From contig RBWT01000001.1 in the NCBI GenBank assembly GCA_004010275.1, forward strand, positions 62,001 to 126,000: 64,000 bases of DNA. Direction: 5' to 3'. Source of the stretch: Streptomyces huasconensis (GTDB taxonomy: Bacteria; Actinomycetota; Actinomycetes; Streptomycetales; Streptomycetaceae). The position numbers were made by a program, and so were the translations under genes. A model generated the notes under the pieces. The model had not been told where the DNA came from and made no database searches. It worked only from the letters and a program-made list of their open reading frames with translations. Position 1 is the stretch's first letter; each line of letters starts with the position of its first letter. This document shows positions 37,984 to 45,313 of this stretch, piece by piece.

Positions 37984-38404
37984 CGGCCCCCCTCGCCAGG
38001 GCCTGCTCCGTCGAGGGCGTCAGGCCGAAGTGCGCTGCCCACGCCCGAACCTCCCGGCCGGCGTTGCGCGCGATGGCGACCGCGGGGTGCGCGAGAGTCC
38101 CCTGCTTCGCCTCGATCGTCAGGCCCTCGCGCTGCACCGTCTCCGTCGCCTCACGGAAGATCGCCCACGCCTCGCAGTACGCAGCGAGCCCCGCCCTGTC
38201 CTCTGGCTTGAGCAGCTCCAGGCGCTGGAGTCCCGGTACGACGCGCGCCCACTCCGCAGCGGCCTCATCGCTCAGCCACGAAGGCGCATCTGGAGGCAGC
38301 CGCTTGAAGGCGGGCCCCTGGTTCACGGGCCGGCCGCCGCTGTCCGTGCCAGGACTGCGGCCCTTGATCAGCTTGAGCGCGGCGGGCTGAGCGGTCCTCC
38401 CCAT
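37952..38404 (-). CDS. Terminase small subunit (P27 family)
   Basis: 150 residues from ATG 38404 (MGRTAQPAALKLIKGRSPG), preceded by AAGGGGGG. P27-family features are RPVNQGPAFKRLPPDAPSWL, EAAAEWARVVPGLQRLELLK and YCEAWAIFREATETVQREGL, then FGLTPSTEQALARG. It recognises the packaging site and recruits the large subunit. It overlaps the terL start by about 30 bases. Confidence 0.88.
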   Translation of the reverse strand: MGRTAQPAALKLIKGRSPGTDSGGRPVNQGPAFKRLPPDAPSWLSDEAAAEWARVVPGLQRLELLKPEDRAGLAAYCEAWAIFREATETVQREGLTIEAKQGTLAHPAVAIARNAGREVRAWAAHFGLTPSTEQALARGADDGEDDNPFA

Positions 38405-38706
38405 GGCCGGACCCCCCTTCGACATTCTGAGATTCCACGCGCCGAGTTGACCGCGCCGGGTCCTTAGCGATCTTGGACAGCGATCGCGACTCCCCTACCC
38501 CCCTGGGGGGGGCGTCGCGCCGCTTGCGTGCCGTGTGGGCCCCTGCTGAGCGGCTTGCGGGGGCCTCGCAAGGGTGTTGGCGGTCCGCCGAGCCGATCGC
38601 CCCTGAGTGGGGCGCGTGCGGCTTCGGTAGGTGGCGGTGGGCCGCGAGGGTGGCCGGCGGGGGCCCCAGGGGTGCCCGTAGGGCCGTCGGGGGCCGTAGG
38701 CAGCGG
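38405..38706. other. Non-coding gap between terminase and HNH genes; candidate cos region
   Basis: About 300 bases without a convincing gene. It contains GCGATC...GCGATCGC (38467-38488) and a G/C run ACCCCCCTGGGGGGGG around 38497-38512. In HNH-terminase phages of this type, the cohesive-end site lies beside these genes. The assignment rests on position only. Confidence 0.4.
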
Positions 38707-39105
38707 TCATGAGCGTGTGGAGCGGCGGGCGCGTGCCCGTTCGGCTCCTCGGAGTGCCTCCGCGGCGCTCTTGATGCGGTCGCACTCGGGGCAGAGCAGT
38801 CCGAGGTTGTCGAGGTCGGTGGGCGCGCCGCCTTCGCTGATGGGGATGACGTGGTCGAGGACGAACGGGTCGTCGTCGGGCCCTGTGTCGCCTTGGTCTG
38901 CTCCGCACCGGTAGCAGCAGCCGTGATCGCGTGCGGTGACCTTGCGCTTCAGCGTCGCCCATCGTCCTGAGCTGATGCCGTACCTGCTGGCCTTGTCGTC
39001 TCGGCCGGCCCATGGTGTGCGCTGGTGGTCGTCGCATCGGCCCTTGGTCGTGGCGTACTCGTAGCACTCGGGGTCGCTGCATCGGCTGGGTGGAGCAATG
39101 GGCAT
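38707..39105 (-). CDS. HNH endonuclease (packaging-associated)
   Basis: 132 residues from MPIAPPSRCSDPECYEY. Two zinc knuckles (CCYRCGADQ and LLCPECDRIK) frame the HNH core VLDHVIPISEGGAPTDLDNL with the catalytic His. An additional N-terminal CSDPEC...CDDHQ knuckle is present. HNH proteins adjacent to terminase assist cos cleavage in HK97-like phages; the same is likely here. Confidence 0.88.
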   Translation of the reverse strand: MPIAPPSRCSDPECYEYATTKGRCDDHQRTPWAGRDDKASRYGISSGRWATLKRKVTARDHGCCYRCGADQGDTGPDDDPFVLDHVIPISEGGAPTDLDNLGLLCPECDRIKSAAEALRGAERARARRSTRS

Positions 39106-39110
39106 GGGGC

Positions 39111-39428
39111 CTACCCCCGGTAGGACCAGCGGTGGGGGGCTACGAGGGGGAGGGGGTCCCGGAGGGCGTGGGCCCGCTCCTGCATGTCGCGCATGACCTG
39201 GGCCATGGCGTCGTGGTCGAGGTGGGGGACGAGGCGCACGTGCGTGACGCCGGCGCATGGGGTCTGGTCGTCCTCAAGGTCAGCTGCGACGGTAGGTCCG
39301 TCGTCCTCGCGGTGGAGGTGTTGGGCGGCGTCGCGTACGAGGTCGTCGGCCAGGTTGATGGGGATGCCCTCGCTGTCGAGTTCCTTGCGGTAGGCGGCGA
39401 GGCGCTGGGCTGTGGTGAGGTCGGTCAT
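39111..39428 (-). CDS. Hypothetical phage protein
   Basis: 105 residues, MTDLTTAQRLAAYRKELDSE, helical N-terminus (DDLVRDAAQHLHRED), middle strand CAGVTHVRLVPHLDHDAMAQ and helix VMRDMQERAHALRD. No known motif. It is followed five bases later by the HNH start and is probably in the same transcript. Confidence 0.55.
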   Translation of the reverse strand: MTDLTTAQRLAAYRKELDSEGIPINLADDLVRDAAQHLHREDDGPTVAADLEDDQTPCAGVTHVRLVPHLDHDAMAQVMRDMQERAHALRDPLPLVAPHRWSYRG

Positions 39429-39450
39429 GGGGTGAGCCTCCGGTGTCGGG

Positions 39451-39657
39451 TCAGCGGTAGTAGCTGTGTGTGGCGCCGTGGAGCCAGTGCCCTTCGGGTT
39501 GGTCGGCGGTGAGGGCGTCGAGACTGACGGCGATGGTGCAGACGGTCGGCTGGCCGGGGTGGTGGACGATCACGAAGCCGTCGGAGAACTTGGCGCCTTC
39601 GAAGGTGCGGCCGTCTCGGGTGGTAAGGCGAAAGGGCTTGGCTGCGGTGCTCGGCAT
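39451..39657 (-). CDS. Small hypothetical protein
   Basis: 68 residues from ATG 39657 (MPSTAAKPFRLTTRDGRTFE), which has GGAGG at good distance; an in-frame ATG at 39675 lacks one. Beta-rich (FVIVHHPGQPTVCTIAVSLD) ending GHWLHGATHSYYR. No family recognised. Confidence 0.5.
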   Translation of the reverse strand: MPSTAAKPFRLTTRDGRTFEGAKFSDGFVIVHHPGQPTVCTIAVSLDALTADQPEGHWLHGATHSYYR

Positions 39658-39678
39658 GGGTGAGCCTCCAGACATGGC

Positions 39679-39709
39679 GAAGCCCCCTCGCCAACCAGGA
39701 GGGGGCTTC
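39679..39709 (-). terminator. Terminator after the lipoprotein gene
   Basis: Perfect 11-bp stem GAAGCCCCCTC/GAGGGGGCTTC (39679-39689, 39699-39709). On the minus strand it follows the lipoprotein stop at 39723. Confidence 0.65.
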
Positions 39710-39722
39710 GATGGGGTGAGAT

Positions 39723-40199
39723 TCAGGACTCGGTGATCTTGCGGAGTGCGTTCTCCAGCTCGGTGCGGCGCTCCTTGGACGTGAGCGCTTGATCCCGCAC
39801 AGCCCAGGAGAGGGCGAAGCGGCCAACCTGTCGCCACGTCTTGTCGCTCTTGGCTCGGGTCTTGGTCCACTGGTCAGCGACCGCGACCGTCGGGAACTCG
39901 TAGATGCTCACCGTGTCGGTGGTGATGAGCTGCGAACAGTCCTTAGGGCTCGGTTCCTTGCCTACGGCTTTGTTCGAGCAGGAGCCCGTGTTGTCCGTCG
40001 GTTCGCCGAGCGTCGTCACGCCGGTGGCGTCGGCGAGCTTGGCAGCGGCCTGCTTCGCGGTGGGGCCGGTTTGCTTCTTCGGGGTGCTGGCCTTGGGCTT
40101 GGCCTCGGCCTGGTCGTCGCTGTTGTCGCTGGATGAGCAGGCGGTGAGCGCGAGTGCGGCGGCGAGGATTAACGAGGCGGTGGTGGTGCGGTGGTTCAT
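39723..40199 (-). CDS. Prophage-encoded lipoprotein
   Basis: 158 residues. The signal peptide MNHRTTTASLILAAALALTA ends in lipobox LTAC (Cys21). A Ser/Lys/Pro linker follows (SSSDNSDDQAEAKPKASTPK) and then a globular part (ADATGVTTLGEPTDNTGSCS, SIYEFPTVAVADQWTKTRAK) with three further Cys. It would be anchored on the outer face of the membrane. Monocistronic between two terminators, it looks like a lysogenic-expression gene; superinfection exclusion is a possible role. Confidence 0.75.
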   Translation of the reverse strand: MNHRTTTASLILAAALALTACSSSDNSDDQAEAKPKASTPKKQTGPTAKQAAAKLADATGVTTLGEPTDNTGSCSNKAVGKEPSPKDCSQLITTDTVSIYEFPTVAVADQWTKTRAKSDKTWRQVGRFALSWAVRDQALTSKERRTELENALRKITES

Positions 40200-40266
40200 G
40201 GTCCCCCCAGGGATGTGGTGCTGAAGGGGGCCATCATGCCGCGCTGTGCGGGTCGGGGTGTGCGAA

Positions 40267-40288
40267 AGCCCCGCGCGGTGGCGGGGCT
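40267..40288 (-). terminator. Terminator downstream of the 40401 gene
   Basis: AGCCCCGC (40267-40274) pairs with GCGGGGCT (40281-40288), followed on the minus strand by TTCG. A compact 8-bp GC stem. Confidence 0.6.
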
Positions 40289-40400
40289 GTTGTGTCCGGG
40301 CACGCCGGACGTGGGGCCCATTGTGGGCGGTGATCGGCTTGTTCGCAACCTTGGAGGCCCCGCCGCGTCAGGCGCGTGTTGAGGCCTCGGCGTAATGGGT

Positions 40401-40712
40401 CTACTTCGGAACGTCGACGTACACGGTGACGTCTGCGTAGGGCTCGACACGGTCGGGGGCAAAGTAGGAGCGGCAGCCGTAGTGGTGTACGACGTCGACC
40501 ACGCGGAGCGGTACGTCCTTGGTCCACAGGGTGACAGTCTGGCCGATGGTGGGCACGGCAACGGCGCCGCGGACGAGGGCGAGGCCGAACGGAGTGTCTC
40601 CGGGGCGCCGGTAGGCGAACCAGAGTGCGTGCTGGGTGATGTCCAGCGGGCCGTCCGGTTCACGAAGGGAGGCGGCGTGGACGGCGGCGATGGCGTCAGG
40701 CAGGTCGGACAT
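40401..40712 (-). CDS. Hypothetical protein
   Basis: 103 residues, MSDLPDAIAAVHAASLREPD. Mixed helix/strand (ITQHALWFAYRRPGDTPFGL, VPTIGQTVTLWTKDVPLRVV). It has its own upstream and downstream terminators, so it is a single-gene unit like the lipoprotein. I do not recognise it. Confidence 0.55.
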   Translation of the reverse strand: MSDLPDAIAAVHAASLREPDGPLDITQHALWFAYRRPGDTPFGLALVRGAVAVPTIGQTVTLWTKDVPLRVVDVVHHYGCRSYFAPDRVEPYADVTVYVDVPK

Positions 40713-40731
40713 GGGGCGATCCTCTCGCGCG

Positions 40732-40768
40732 AAGGCCCCGCCGCGAAGGGGTTCCGCGGTGGGGCCTT
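40732..40768 (-). terminator. Terminator of the membrane-protein operon
   Basis: A 14-bp stem AAGGCCCCGCCGCG/CGCGGTGGGGCCTT (40732-40745, 40755-40768; one G-T pair), 12 bases after the stop at 40781. It closes the minus-strand operon that begins at the 44990-45018 promoter. Confidence 0.7.
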
Positions 40769-40780
40769 GGTCTTAGCGTT

Positions 40781-40924
40781 TCACCTCTTGGGCGTGCCGG
40801 GCACCGGCTTGTCTCCGTCCTTCACCCATCCGCCCTGCGAGCCGCGGTAGTCGGAAGCGTGCCGGTCGGCGTCGGGGACGCGCTCGGGGGCGCGGGTCGG
40901 GAAGTCCTTGGGCAGTCCGGGCAT
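40781..40924 (-). CDS. Small hydrophilic protein (47 aa)
   Basis: MPGLPKDFPTRAPERVPDAD to KDGDKPVPGTPKR, no Cys and no membrane helix. Last gene before the operon terminator. Its start is preceded by GGAG (ACAGGAGCACC). The function is unknown. Confidence 0.55.
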   Translation of the reverse strand: MPGLPKDFPTRAPERVPDADRHASDYRGSQGGWVKDGDKPVPGTPKR

Positions 40925-41011
40925 GATGGTGCTCCTGTCTCGCGTGATCGGGATGGGGAACCGGGGCGGCCGTCAGCTGCCAGGCGGGGGCCGCCCCGGA
41001 ACATTGGAAGT

Positions 41012-41806
41012 TCAGCGGTAGGAGCGCAGGCGCGCGGCGGCCGAGCGGACACCGGCCTTCTCGGCGACCTCCGCGTACGACATGACGGCGAGTACGACCG
41101 ACACGAACGCGGTGGGCCACAGGAAGCTGGTGGCCAACTCCGCGAGTGGGCTGGCTACGTAGGCCGACCAGAACGTCGTCCACTGCTCGACGGGCAGGCT
41201 GGGCAGCAGGACCTCGCGTACGGCCGCGTCGAATCCGACGTCCCAGAGGACCCAGCCACCCGTACTGAGCACCGTCAGGCAGTTGCCGGTGATCGTGTGC
41301 AGCAGTTTGTGCAGTACCGCGCGGAGCAGGAGCGCCGCCGCGTAGGCGGGTGCACCCACGATGACGATCACGGCAGCGGACCAGGCGGGCAGCGCCCTGG
41401 CCGCGCGGGCTCTCGCCAGGCGGCCGAACGCCCACTGCGCCAACTGCGCGTCAGGGATACGGCTGCGCGGAGCCGGCGCCATGCTCGTCGCCCCGAGATC
41501 ACCGATGTGCTGGTGGTAGTGCGGGGCGTTCAGGAGCCGGTGCCCGCCGTCGGCGTGGCGGCGGATCTGCTGCTGCTCCTCGTGGTCGAGGTGGGGCACG
41601 GGGACGGTGGCGAGGGGTTCGATCCTGGGCATCAGCCCTTGAAGGCTGAGGGCGTTGATCCAGACGCGCATGGCCGGGTTGGTGGGCGTGGCGAGGTGGC
41701 TGGCGAGTCGGGCGAGGACGGGCTTCTCCGTCTTGCCGATGTAGCGGATCTTGTTGTCCCGTGGGTCGATGAGGGCGTAGATGGTGCCTGTACGGGTTCG
41801 GCTCAT
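41012..41806 (-). CDS. GIY-YIG nuclease domain fused to membrane helices
   Basis: 264 residues from MSRTRTGTIYALIDPRDNKI. Residues 7-95 form an apparently complete GIY-YIG domain: IYAL, RYIGKTEKPVLARLASHL with the catalytic Arg and His, DHEEQQQIRRH supplying the metal-binding Glu, and HRLLN with the terminal Asn. From about residue 130 hydrophobic segments follow: AVIVIVGAPAYAAALLLRAV, GNCLTVLSTGGWVLW and FLWPTAFVSVVLAVMSY. A membrane-tethered GIY-YIG nuclease is unusual. It overlaps the upstream membrane gene by four bases within the Spd-like operon. Confidence 0.75.
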   Translation of the reverse strand: MSRTRTGTIYALIDPRDNKIRYIGKTEKPVLARLASHLATPTNPAMRVWINALSLQGLMPRIEPLATVPVPHLDHEEQQQIRRHADGGHRLLNAPHYHQHIGDLGATSMAPAPRSRIPDAQLAQWAFGRLARARAARALPAWSAAVIVIVGAPAYAAALLLRAVLHKLLHTITGNCLTVLSTGGWVLWDVGFDAAVREVLLPSLPVEQWTTFWSAYVASPLAELATSFLWPTAFVSVVLAVMSYAEVAEKAGVRSAAARLRSYR

Positions 41807-42258
41807 TGCGTCCGTCCGGTCGTCGTTTCGGTGTTGCTGTCGAGGAACTGGGCGGCATCGCTCGGGACTGGGTGGAGGATGCACATAACCCCGTTCGGGT
41901 CGTACACCCCTCTCGCCTGCGCACGCCTGCGACGTGCATCAATGCCGGAATCGGCGGCCACCCCTCTCGGTGGGGGAGTGGCGGACCAATCGGACATCTG
42001 CCACGCCGACACCGCCCACGCGATCGGCGCAAGGTAGATCAAGTGCGGGGCCTGAGTGAGGAGTCCGGCGTAGAAGATGGCGGCCAGCACGAGCGCCACC
42101 AGGCGCCGCACGACAACGCCGAGCCACGCCAGATCGGCGAGCAGGGTATGACGCCCGGGAGCGTGACTCTCACCGCCGAGCCAGTACCCGAGCCGCTCGA
42201 ACCCGCGGCCCGTACCGAGGCACACGCGACGGCCGGCCTCGACCACGGCCGCCCTCAC
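41803..42258 (-). CDS. Membrane protein of the Spd-like operon
   Basis: 151 residues, GTG start at 42258 in a GTGA overlap. After a basic start (VRAAVVEAGRRVCLGTGRGF) it has a hydrophobic stretch VVVRRLVALVLAAIFYAGLL and another HLIYLAPIAWAVSAW, then a cytoplasmic tail ending NTETTTGRTQ. No named family. It is coupled to both neighbours. Confidence 0.65.
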   Translation of the reverse strand: MRAAVVEAGRRVCLGTGRGFERLGYWLGGESHAPGRHTLLADLAWLGVVVRRLVALVLAAIFYAGLLTQAPHLIYLAPIAWAVSAWQMSDWSATPPPRGVAADSGIDARRRRAQARGVYDPNGVMCILHPVPSDAAQFLDSNTETTTGRTQ

Positions 42259-42776
42259 AGCAGGCCCGCGATCAGGTCGCCCGCGTACGAGACCACGGGC
42301 GCGAGGACGTACCCCGCAGCCCCGGCCACGCTCGACGCGAGACCCAGACTGACCCCCGCGAGGACACCGCGCACAAAGTCCCATCGAAAGCCGCGCACCG
42401 TTGATACGGCGATGAACACGACGGTGACGATGATGACGACGGCGTGGCCGCCCGCGCTGAGCGCGAGGTGGGAGCTGCGGGTCACGTCCGGGTTGGTGCC
42501 GCCGACGCCGTAGACCAAGACCGCGTCGCCGACGGTGGACGTGCCCCACAGGGACCAGTCCGCGGCGGCGCCGATGAGGCCGCCAGCGGACAGGATGAGC
42601 AGAGTGCCGTACGCGAGGCACAGCAGGAACGGAACGAGGCGGCGCAGAGCCTTGGGTGAGAACCGCTTCTTGTTGGACGCCCACCAGCGGGAGAAGTCCC
42701 AGCCGAACAAGCTGAGTCCGACGGTCACGCCCCCGAGGGAGACCAGGCCATAGGTCGGGATATCGAGCGGGGTCAT
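42255..42776 (-). CDS. Polytopic membrane protein of the Spd-like operon
   Basis: 173 residues with about four to five hydrophobic helices: YGLVSLGGVTVGLSLFGW, LVPFLLCLAYGTLLILSAGG, AVVIIVTVVFIAVSTV and VLAGVSLGLASSVAGAAGYV, ending SYAGDLIAGLL. A basic loop SNKKRFSPKALRR lies between helices. The size and helix count resemble small spread (Spd) proteins of actinobacterial conjugative elements. Function inferred from context only. Confidence 0.6.
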   Translation of the reverse strand: MTPLDIPTYGLVSLGGVTVGLSLFGWDFSRWWASNKKRFSPKALRRLVPFLLCLAYGTLLILSAGGLIGAAADWSLWGTSTVGDAVLVYGVGGTNPDVTRSSHLALSAGGHAVVIIVTVVFIAVSTVRGFRWDFVRGVLAGVSLGLASSVAGAAGYVLAPVVSYAGDLIAGLL

Positions 42777-42779
42777 GGG

Positions 42780-42947
42780 TCAGTGGCTCCAGACGGCCGC
42801 GACGAACACGGTGGCGGCGGTGAGTAGGGCGACGGTGCGCACGGCGGGCAGCGCGTAGCGGCTGAGGTCGTGTTCGGGTGCGCAGGCGACGAGGCCGAGC
42901 AGGGCGAGGATCGCGAGCATCGGGAAGAGGATCAGGGCGAGGAGCAT
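42780..42947 (-). CDS. Tiny two-helix membrane protein (55 aa)
   Basis: MLLALILFPMLAILALLGLV begins the first helix; the second is VRTVALLTAATVFVAAVW. The ATG overlaps the stop of the upstream DUF2637-like gene. Small hydrophobic proteins of this sort recur in the transfer regions of Streptomyces plasmids. Confidence 0.6.
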   Translation of the reverse strand: MLLALILFPMLAILALLGLVACAPEHDLSRYALPAVRTVALLTAATVFVAAVWSH

Positions 42948-44454
42948 CACGCCTCCGTTCGCAGGGCGTCGCGTACTTGTTCGGCGCGCGGTTGGCCGAT
43001 ACGCAGTCCGGCCTTGAGGGCGCGGATCGAGGCGGGTCGGCCGTCGTGGGTACGCCTGTGCTCGGCGTCGAGTACACGGGCGCGGGCGAGGAGATCCGCG
43101 GGTACGGCCGCGCTGCTGGGCGCTCGCGATGCAGCCTCGCGTTCTTCGTGGGCGCGGTGCGGGACGAAGGCGAAGGGGTCTTCGATCGGCTCGGGCGCGG
43201 GCTCGTCGGGTACACGGGCGTGCACCTCGGTGCGGGTGCGCTCGGCTGCGAGTACGAGGTCGGGTGCGCGTACCTCGGGGTGTACCTCGGGCATGTCCGC
43301 GAGATCGAGGTCGAGCGTCTCGGCTGGTGGCGGTTCGGGTGCGTCGACAGGTACGGGCTCGGGTACGGGGTCCAGCGAAGGCCGCTCGGGGACCGCCGGG
43401 TCGATGACCGGGCCCGCTCCCCACTGGCCCGCGCGCAGGGCGAGACCTGTCTGGGCCTCGGTGACGGGTACGCCGTACTCGGTGCACAGCGCGGCGAGTT
43501 CGGCCGGACCCGTTTCCGGATGCGCGCGGTGCACGAGGAGGATCGCGTCGATGGGGTCCATGCGCCGCAGCTGCTCGCCGGTCACGCCGAGCGGGGTACG
43601 CGGGTACGCCTCGGGTACGGGCTGCTGTACCCACGGGGAGACCACGGGTACGGTCCGCAGCTGGTCGGCGCTGCGGGCCGCCCGGCGAGCTGCTGCATCA
43701 GGGTGTGGCGCTGTTCGCCGTCGGTCGCCGCTCCGGAGCGGGCCAGCGCGGCGGCGAGCCGGGCCCTGCCCCAGGGGCCGAGCCAGCGGCGCGCGCCGAG
43801 ACGTACGGCGCGCGCGGTCGCGCGGTCGCGGGTGATCTGCGCAGCGGTCCGGTTCCGCGTCGCCATCCCCAGGTGGGAGAGCAGCCGTTCACGTAGCTCC
43901 CGGCCGATCATCGCGGGCAGGCCCGTGGAGAGCGCTTCGGGGCGGACGAGTCGGATCTCCAGGCCCATGGCGAGGTGCCAGAGCAGGCCGGCCATCACGG
44001 GGCCGATGACGGCGCGGACGGTGCCGCCGACGAGGCCGGACTCGGCGTAGCAGGGGATGACGAGAACCCCGGTGATGATCCACATGAGGATGCCCGGGAC
44101 ACCGGGTGTACCGGCCTTGTCGTCGGTGGCGGTCGCGGCCTTGTTGGCGCGGGCCATGACGGCGCAGGCCAGCAGGGCGAGTTCGGCGGCGGCGAACATG
44201 ACGGCCCGCTCGCTGAAGGCGGTCATGCCGAGGCGGTGCTCGGCGAAACGCCAGGAGGCGTCGGCGGAGTACGTGGTGCACACGAGGGCCCCGGCGGCGG
44301 CGACGAGTACGGCCGCGGGCGGGAAGCGCATCGCGCGAACGGCGCGGACGGCTCCCCATGCGATGAGGGTGATGGTGCCGAGCGTGGCCGTGCCGAGGAT
44401 GGCGGCCGGCCAGGGGGTGGCGACCGCCCACGCGGTGAGCTGGTCTGCTGTCAC
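42947..44454 (-). CDS. Spd/DUF2637-like mobile-element membrane protein (frame-broken)
   Basis: About 500 residues from GTG 44454 (VTADQLTAWAVATPWPAAIL), with GGAGA upstream. Four hydrophobic helices in the first 200 residues include AAVLVAAAGALVCTTYSADA, RAVMFAAAELALLACAVMAR, GILMWIITGVLVIPCYAESG and IGPVMAGLLWHLAMGLEIRL. This is the pattern of DUF2637/Spd proteins of Streptomyces plasmids and AICEs. A frame break near 43685 leads into a Pro/Glu-rich region and a C-terminal HTH-like element (PASIRALKAGLRIGQPRAEQ). It is probably involved in spread between hyphae in its native context. Confidence 0.6.
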
Positions 44455-44528
44455 GGTGGTGTCTCCGTGGAGAGGTGGGAGCCGGCCCCGCGGCGGGGGT
44501 CGGGTGCGGGGCCCGGCGGTCGGGTGGC

Positions 44529-44723
44529 TCAGCGGGCGGGGCGGTACCAGCCGCCTCGGCGGTCTTGGGCGCGGTCGCGGTCCTCCCACGCCTGGCCCTG
44601 CCGGTCTGCAGCACGCGCGCCGATGGACTTGTGGCGGCGGAACCGGGTGGCGTCCCCGCGGAGGCTGACAGCGGCGGTCGGGTAGTCGCGGCTGGACTGT
44701 GCGCGGCGGCGGAAGATGCCCAT
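44529..44723 (-). CDS. Small basic protein (64 aa)
   Basis: MGIFRRRAQSSRDYPTAAVS to RDRAQDRRGGWYRPAR, strongly basic and with no Cys. It overlaps the upstream stop by one base. Comparable short Arg-rich proteins lie beside spd genes of actinobacterial elements. Confidence 0.55.
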   Translation of the reverse strand: MGIFRRRAQSSRDYPTAAVSLRGDATRFRRHKSIGARAADRQGQAWEDRDRAQDRRGGWYRPAR

Positions 44724-44899
44724 CAGCGGCGCACCTTCGCTTCCTGCTGCGCGATCGTCCGGCGGACGTCGGCGGCCTCGGCGTAGTCCTGCTGGCACGC
44801 TTCGACACTGGCGGGCTCAGCCGTGATGGGGTTCGGCTGCGGGGTGAGGTCCGGCTCGGGGGTGGGCTGCTCCGGGGACTGATCGGTACGCTCGGGCAT
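44723..44899 (-). CDS. First ORF of the membrane-protein operon (58 aa)
   Basis: MPERTDQSPEQPTPEPDLTP, then a helix SVEACQQDYAEAADVRRTIA ending AKVRR. The start is preceded by AAAGGGCAGGCA. The N-terminus is acidic and Pro-rich. It lies 31 bases past a strong leader hairpin and is the first gene after the promoter. The function is unknown. Confidence 0.6.
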   Translation of the reverse strand: MPERTDQSPEQPTPEPDLTPQPNPITAEPASVEACQQDYAEAADVRRTIAQQEAKVRR

Positions 44900-44930
44900 T
44901 GCCTGCCCTTTCGTCAGAGGAGGGTGGGCG

Positions 44931-44968
44931 CCCCCGGCCCATATGGCGTTGCAGCGCCGGGCCGGGGG
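44931..44968. promoter_or_regulatory. Strong stem-loop in the leader of the membrane-protein operon
   Basis: CCCCCGGCCC (44931-44940) pairs with GGGCCGGGGG (44959-44968). An inner GGCG/CGCC pairing after a 4-base bulge gives a 14-bp two-part stem with loop TTGCAG. It lies between the predicted start site (about 44983) and the first ATG (44899). A TTTT tract follows only in the plus direction, so it could terminate plus-strand transcription and shape the minus-strand leader. Confidence 0.65.
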
Positions 44969-44989
44969 TTTTGCAGTGGTGCAGGCTCC

Positions 44990-45018
44990 AAGCTAGGGAA
45001 CCTGCTTTACAGTGTCAA
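44990..45018 (-). promoter_or_regulatory. Consensus sigma-70-type promoter of the minus-strand membrane operon
   Basis: Reading the minus strand, TTGACA (45018-45013) and TAGCTT (44995-44990) are separated by exactly 17 bases. This is the best housekeeping-type (HrdB) promoter I found in the window. It lies in the divergent gap before the 45042 gene, so regulation by that HTH protein is plausible. Confidence 0.75.
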
Positions 45019-45041
45019 CAAGGTTGGGCAGGATGGACCCC

Positions 45042-45311
45042 ATGCCGGACGCACCGGAGCCGGAAAAGCCGCAGGCCGAAGACGAGGAGGGCAGACTGTT
45101 GAACCTCTCGCAGCTCGCCGCCGAGCTGGGAGTCACGCGGCAGTGGCTGCACGCTCTGCGCCTGAAGGACCCCGACTTCCCCGGCGCGCGCCGGAAGCCG
45201 GGCAGTACCCGCGACTTCTGGGATCTCGCCGAGGCGCGCGCGTACTACAAGGCGCGGGAGCTACGGCCGGGAGAACGTACGGACCTGAAGAAGACCGCCC
45301 CGGAGGCGTAG
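45042..45311 (+). CDS. Excisionase-like / MerR-type HTH protein
   Basis: 89 residues from ATG 45042, spaced 8 bases from AGGA (an in-frame ATG at 45033 is possible). After an acidic start the HTH reads LNLSQLAAELGVTRQWLHAL, then KPGSTRDFWDLAEARAYYKA, the winged-helix layout of excisionases and small MerR-like DNA-binding proteins. It is divergent from the Spd-like operon and next to its promoter. It may regulate that promoter or act in excision. Confidence 0.65.
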   Translation: MPDAPEPEKPQAEDEEGRLLNLSQLAAELGVTRQWLHALRLKDPDFPGARRKPGSTRDFWDLAEARAYYKARELRPGERTDLKKTAPEA

Positions 45312-45313
45312 CG

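Noticed and set aside
38495..39082. Minus-strand Arg-rich frame overlapping the HNH gene
   Set aside because: Low complexity Arg/Pro; the HNH frame has zinc knuckles and the HNH core.
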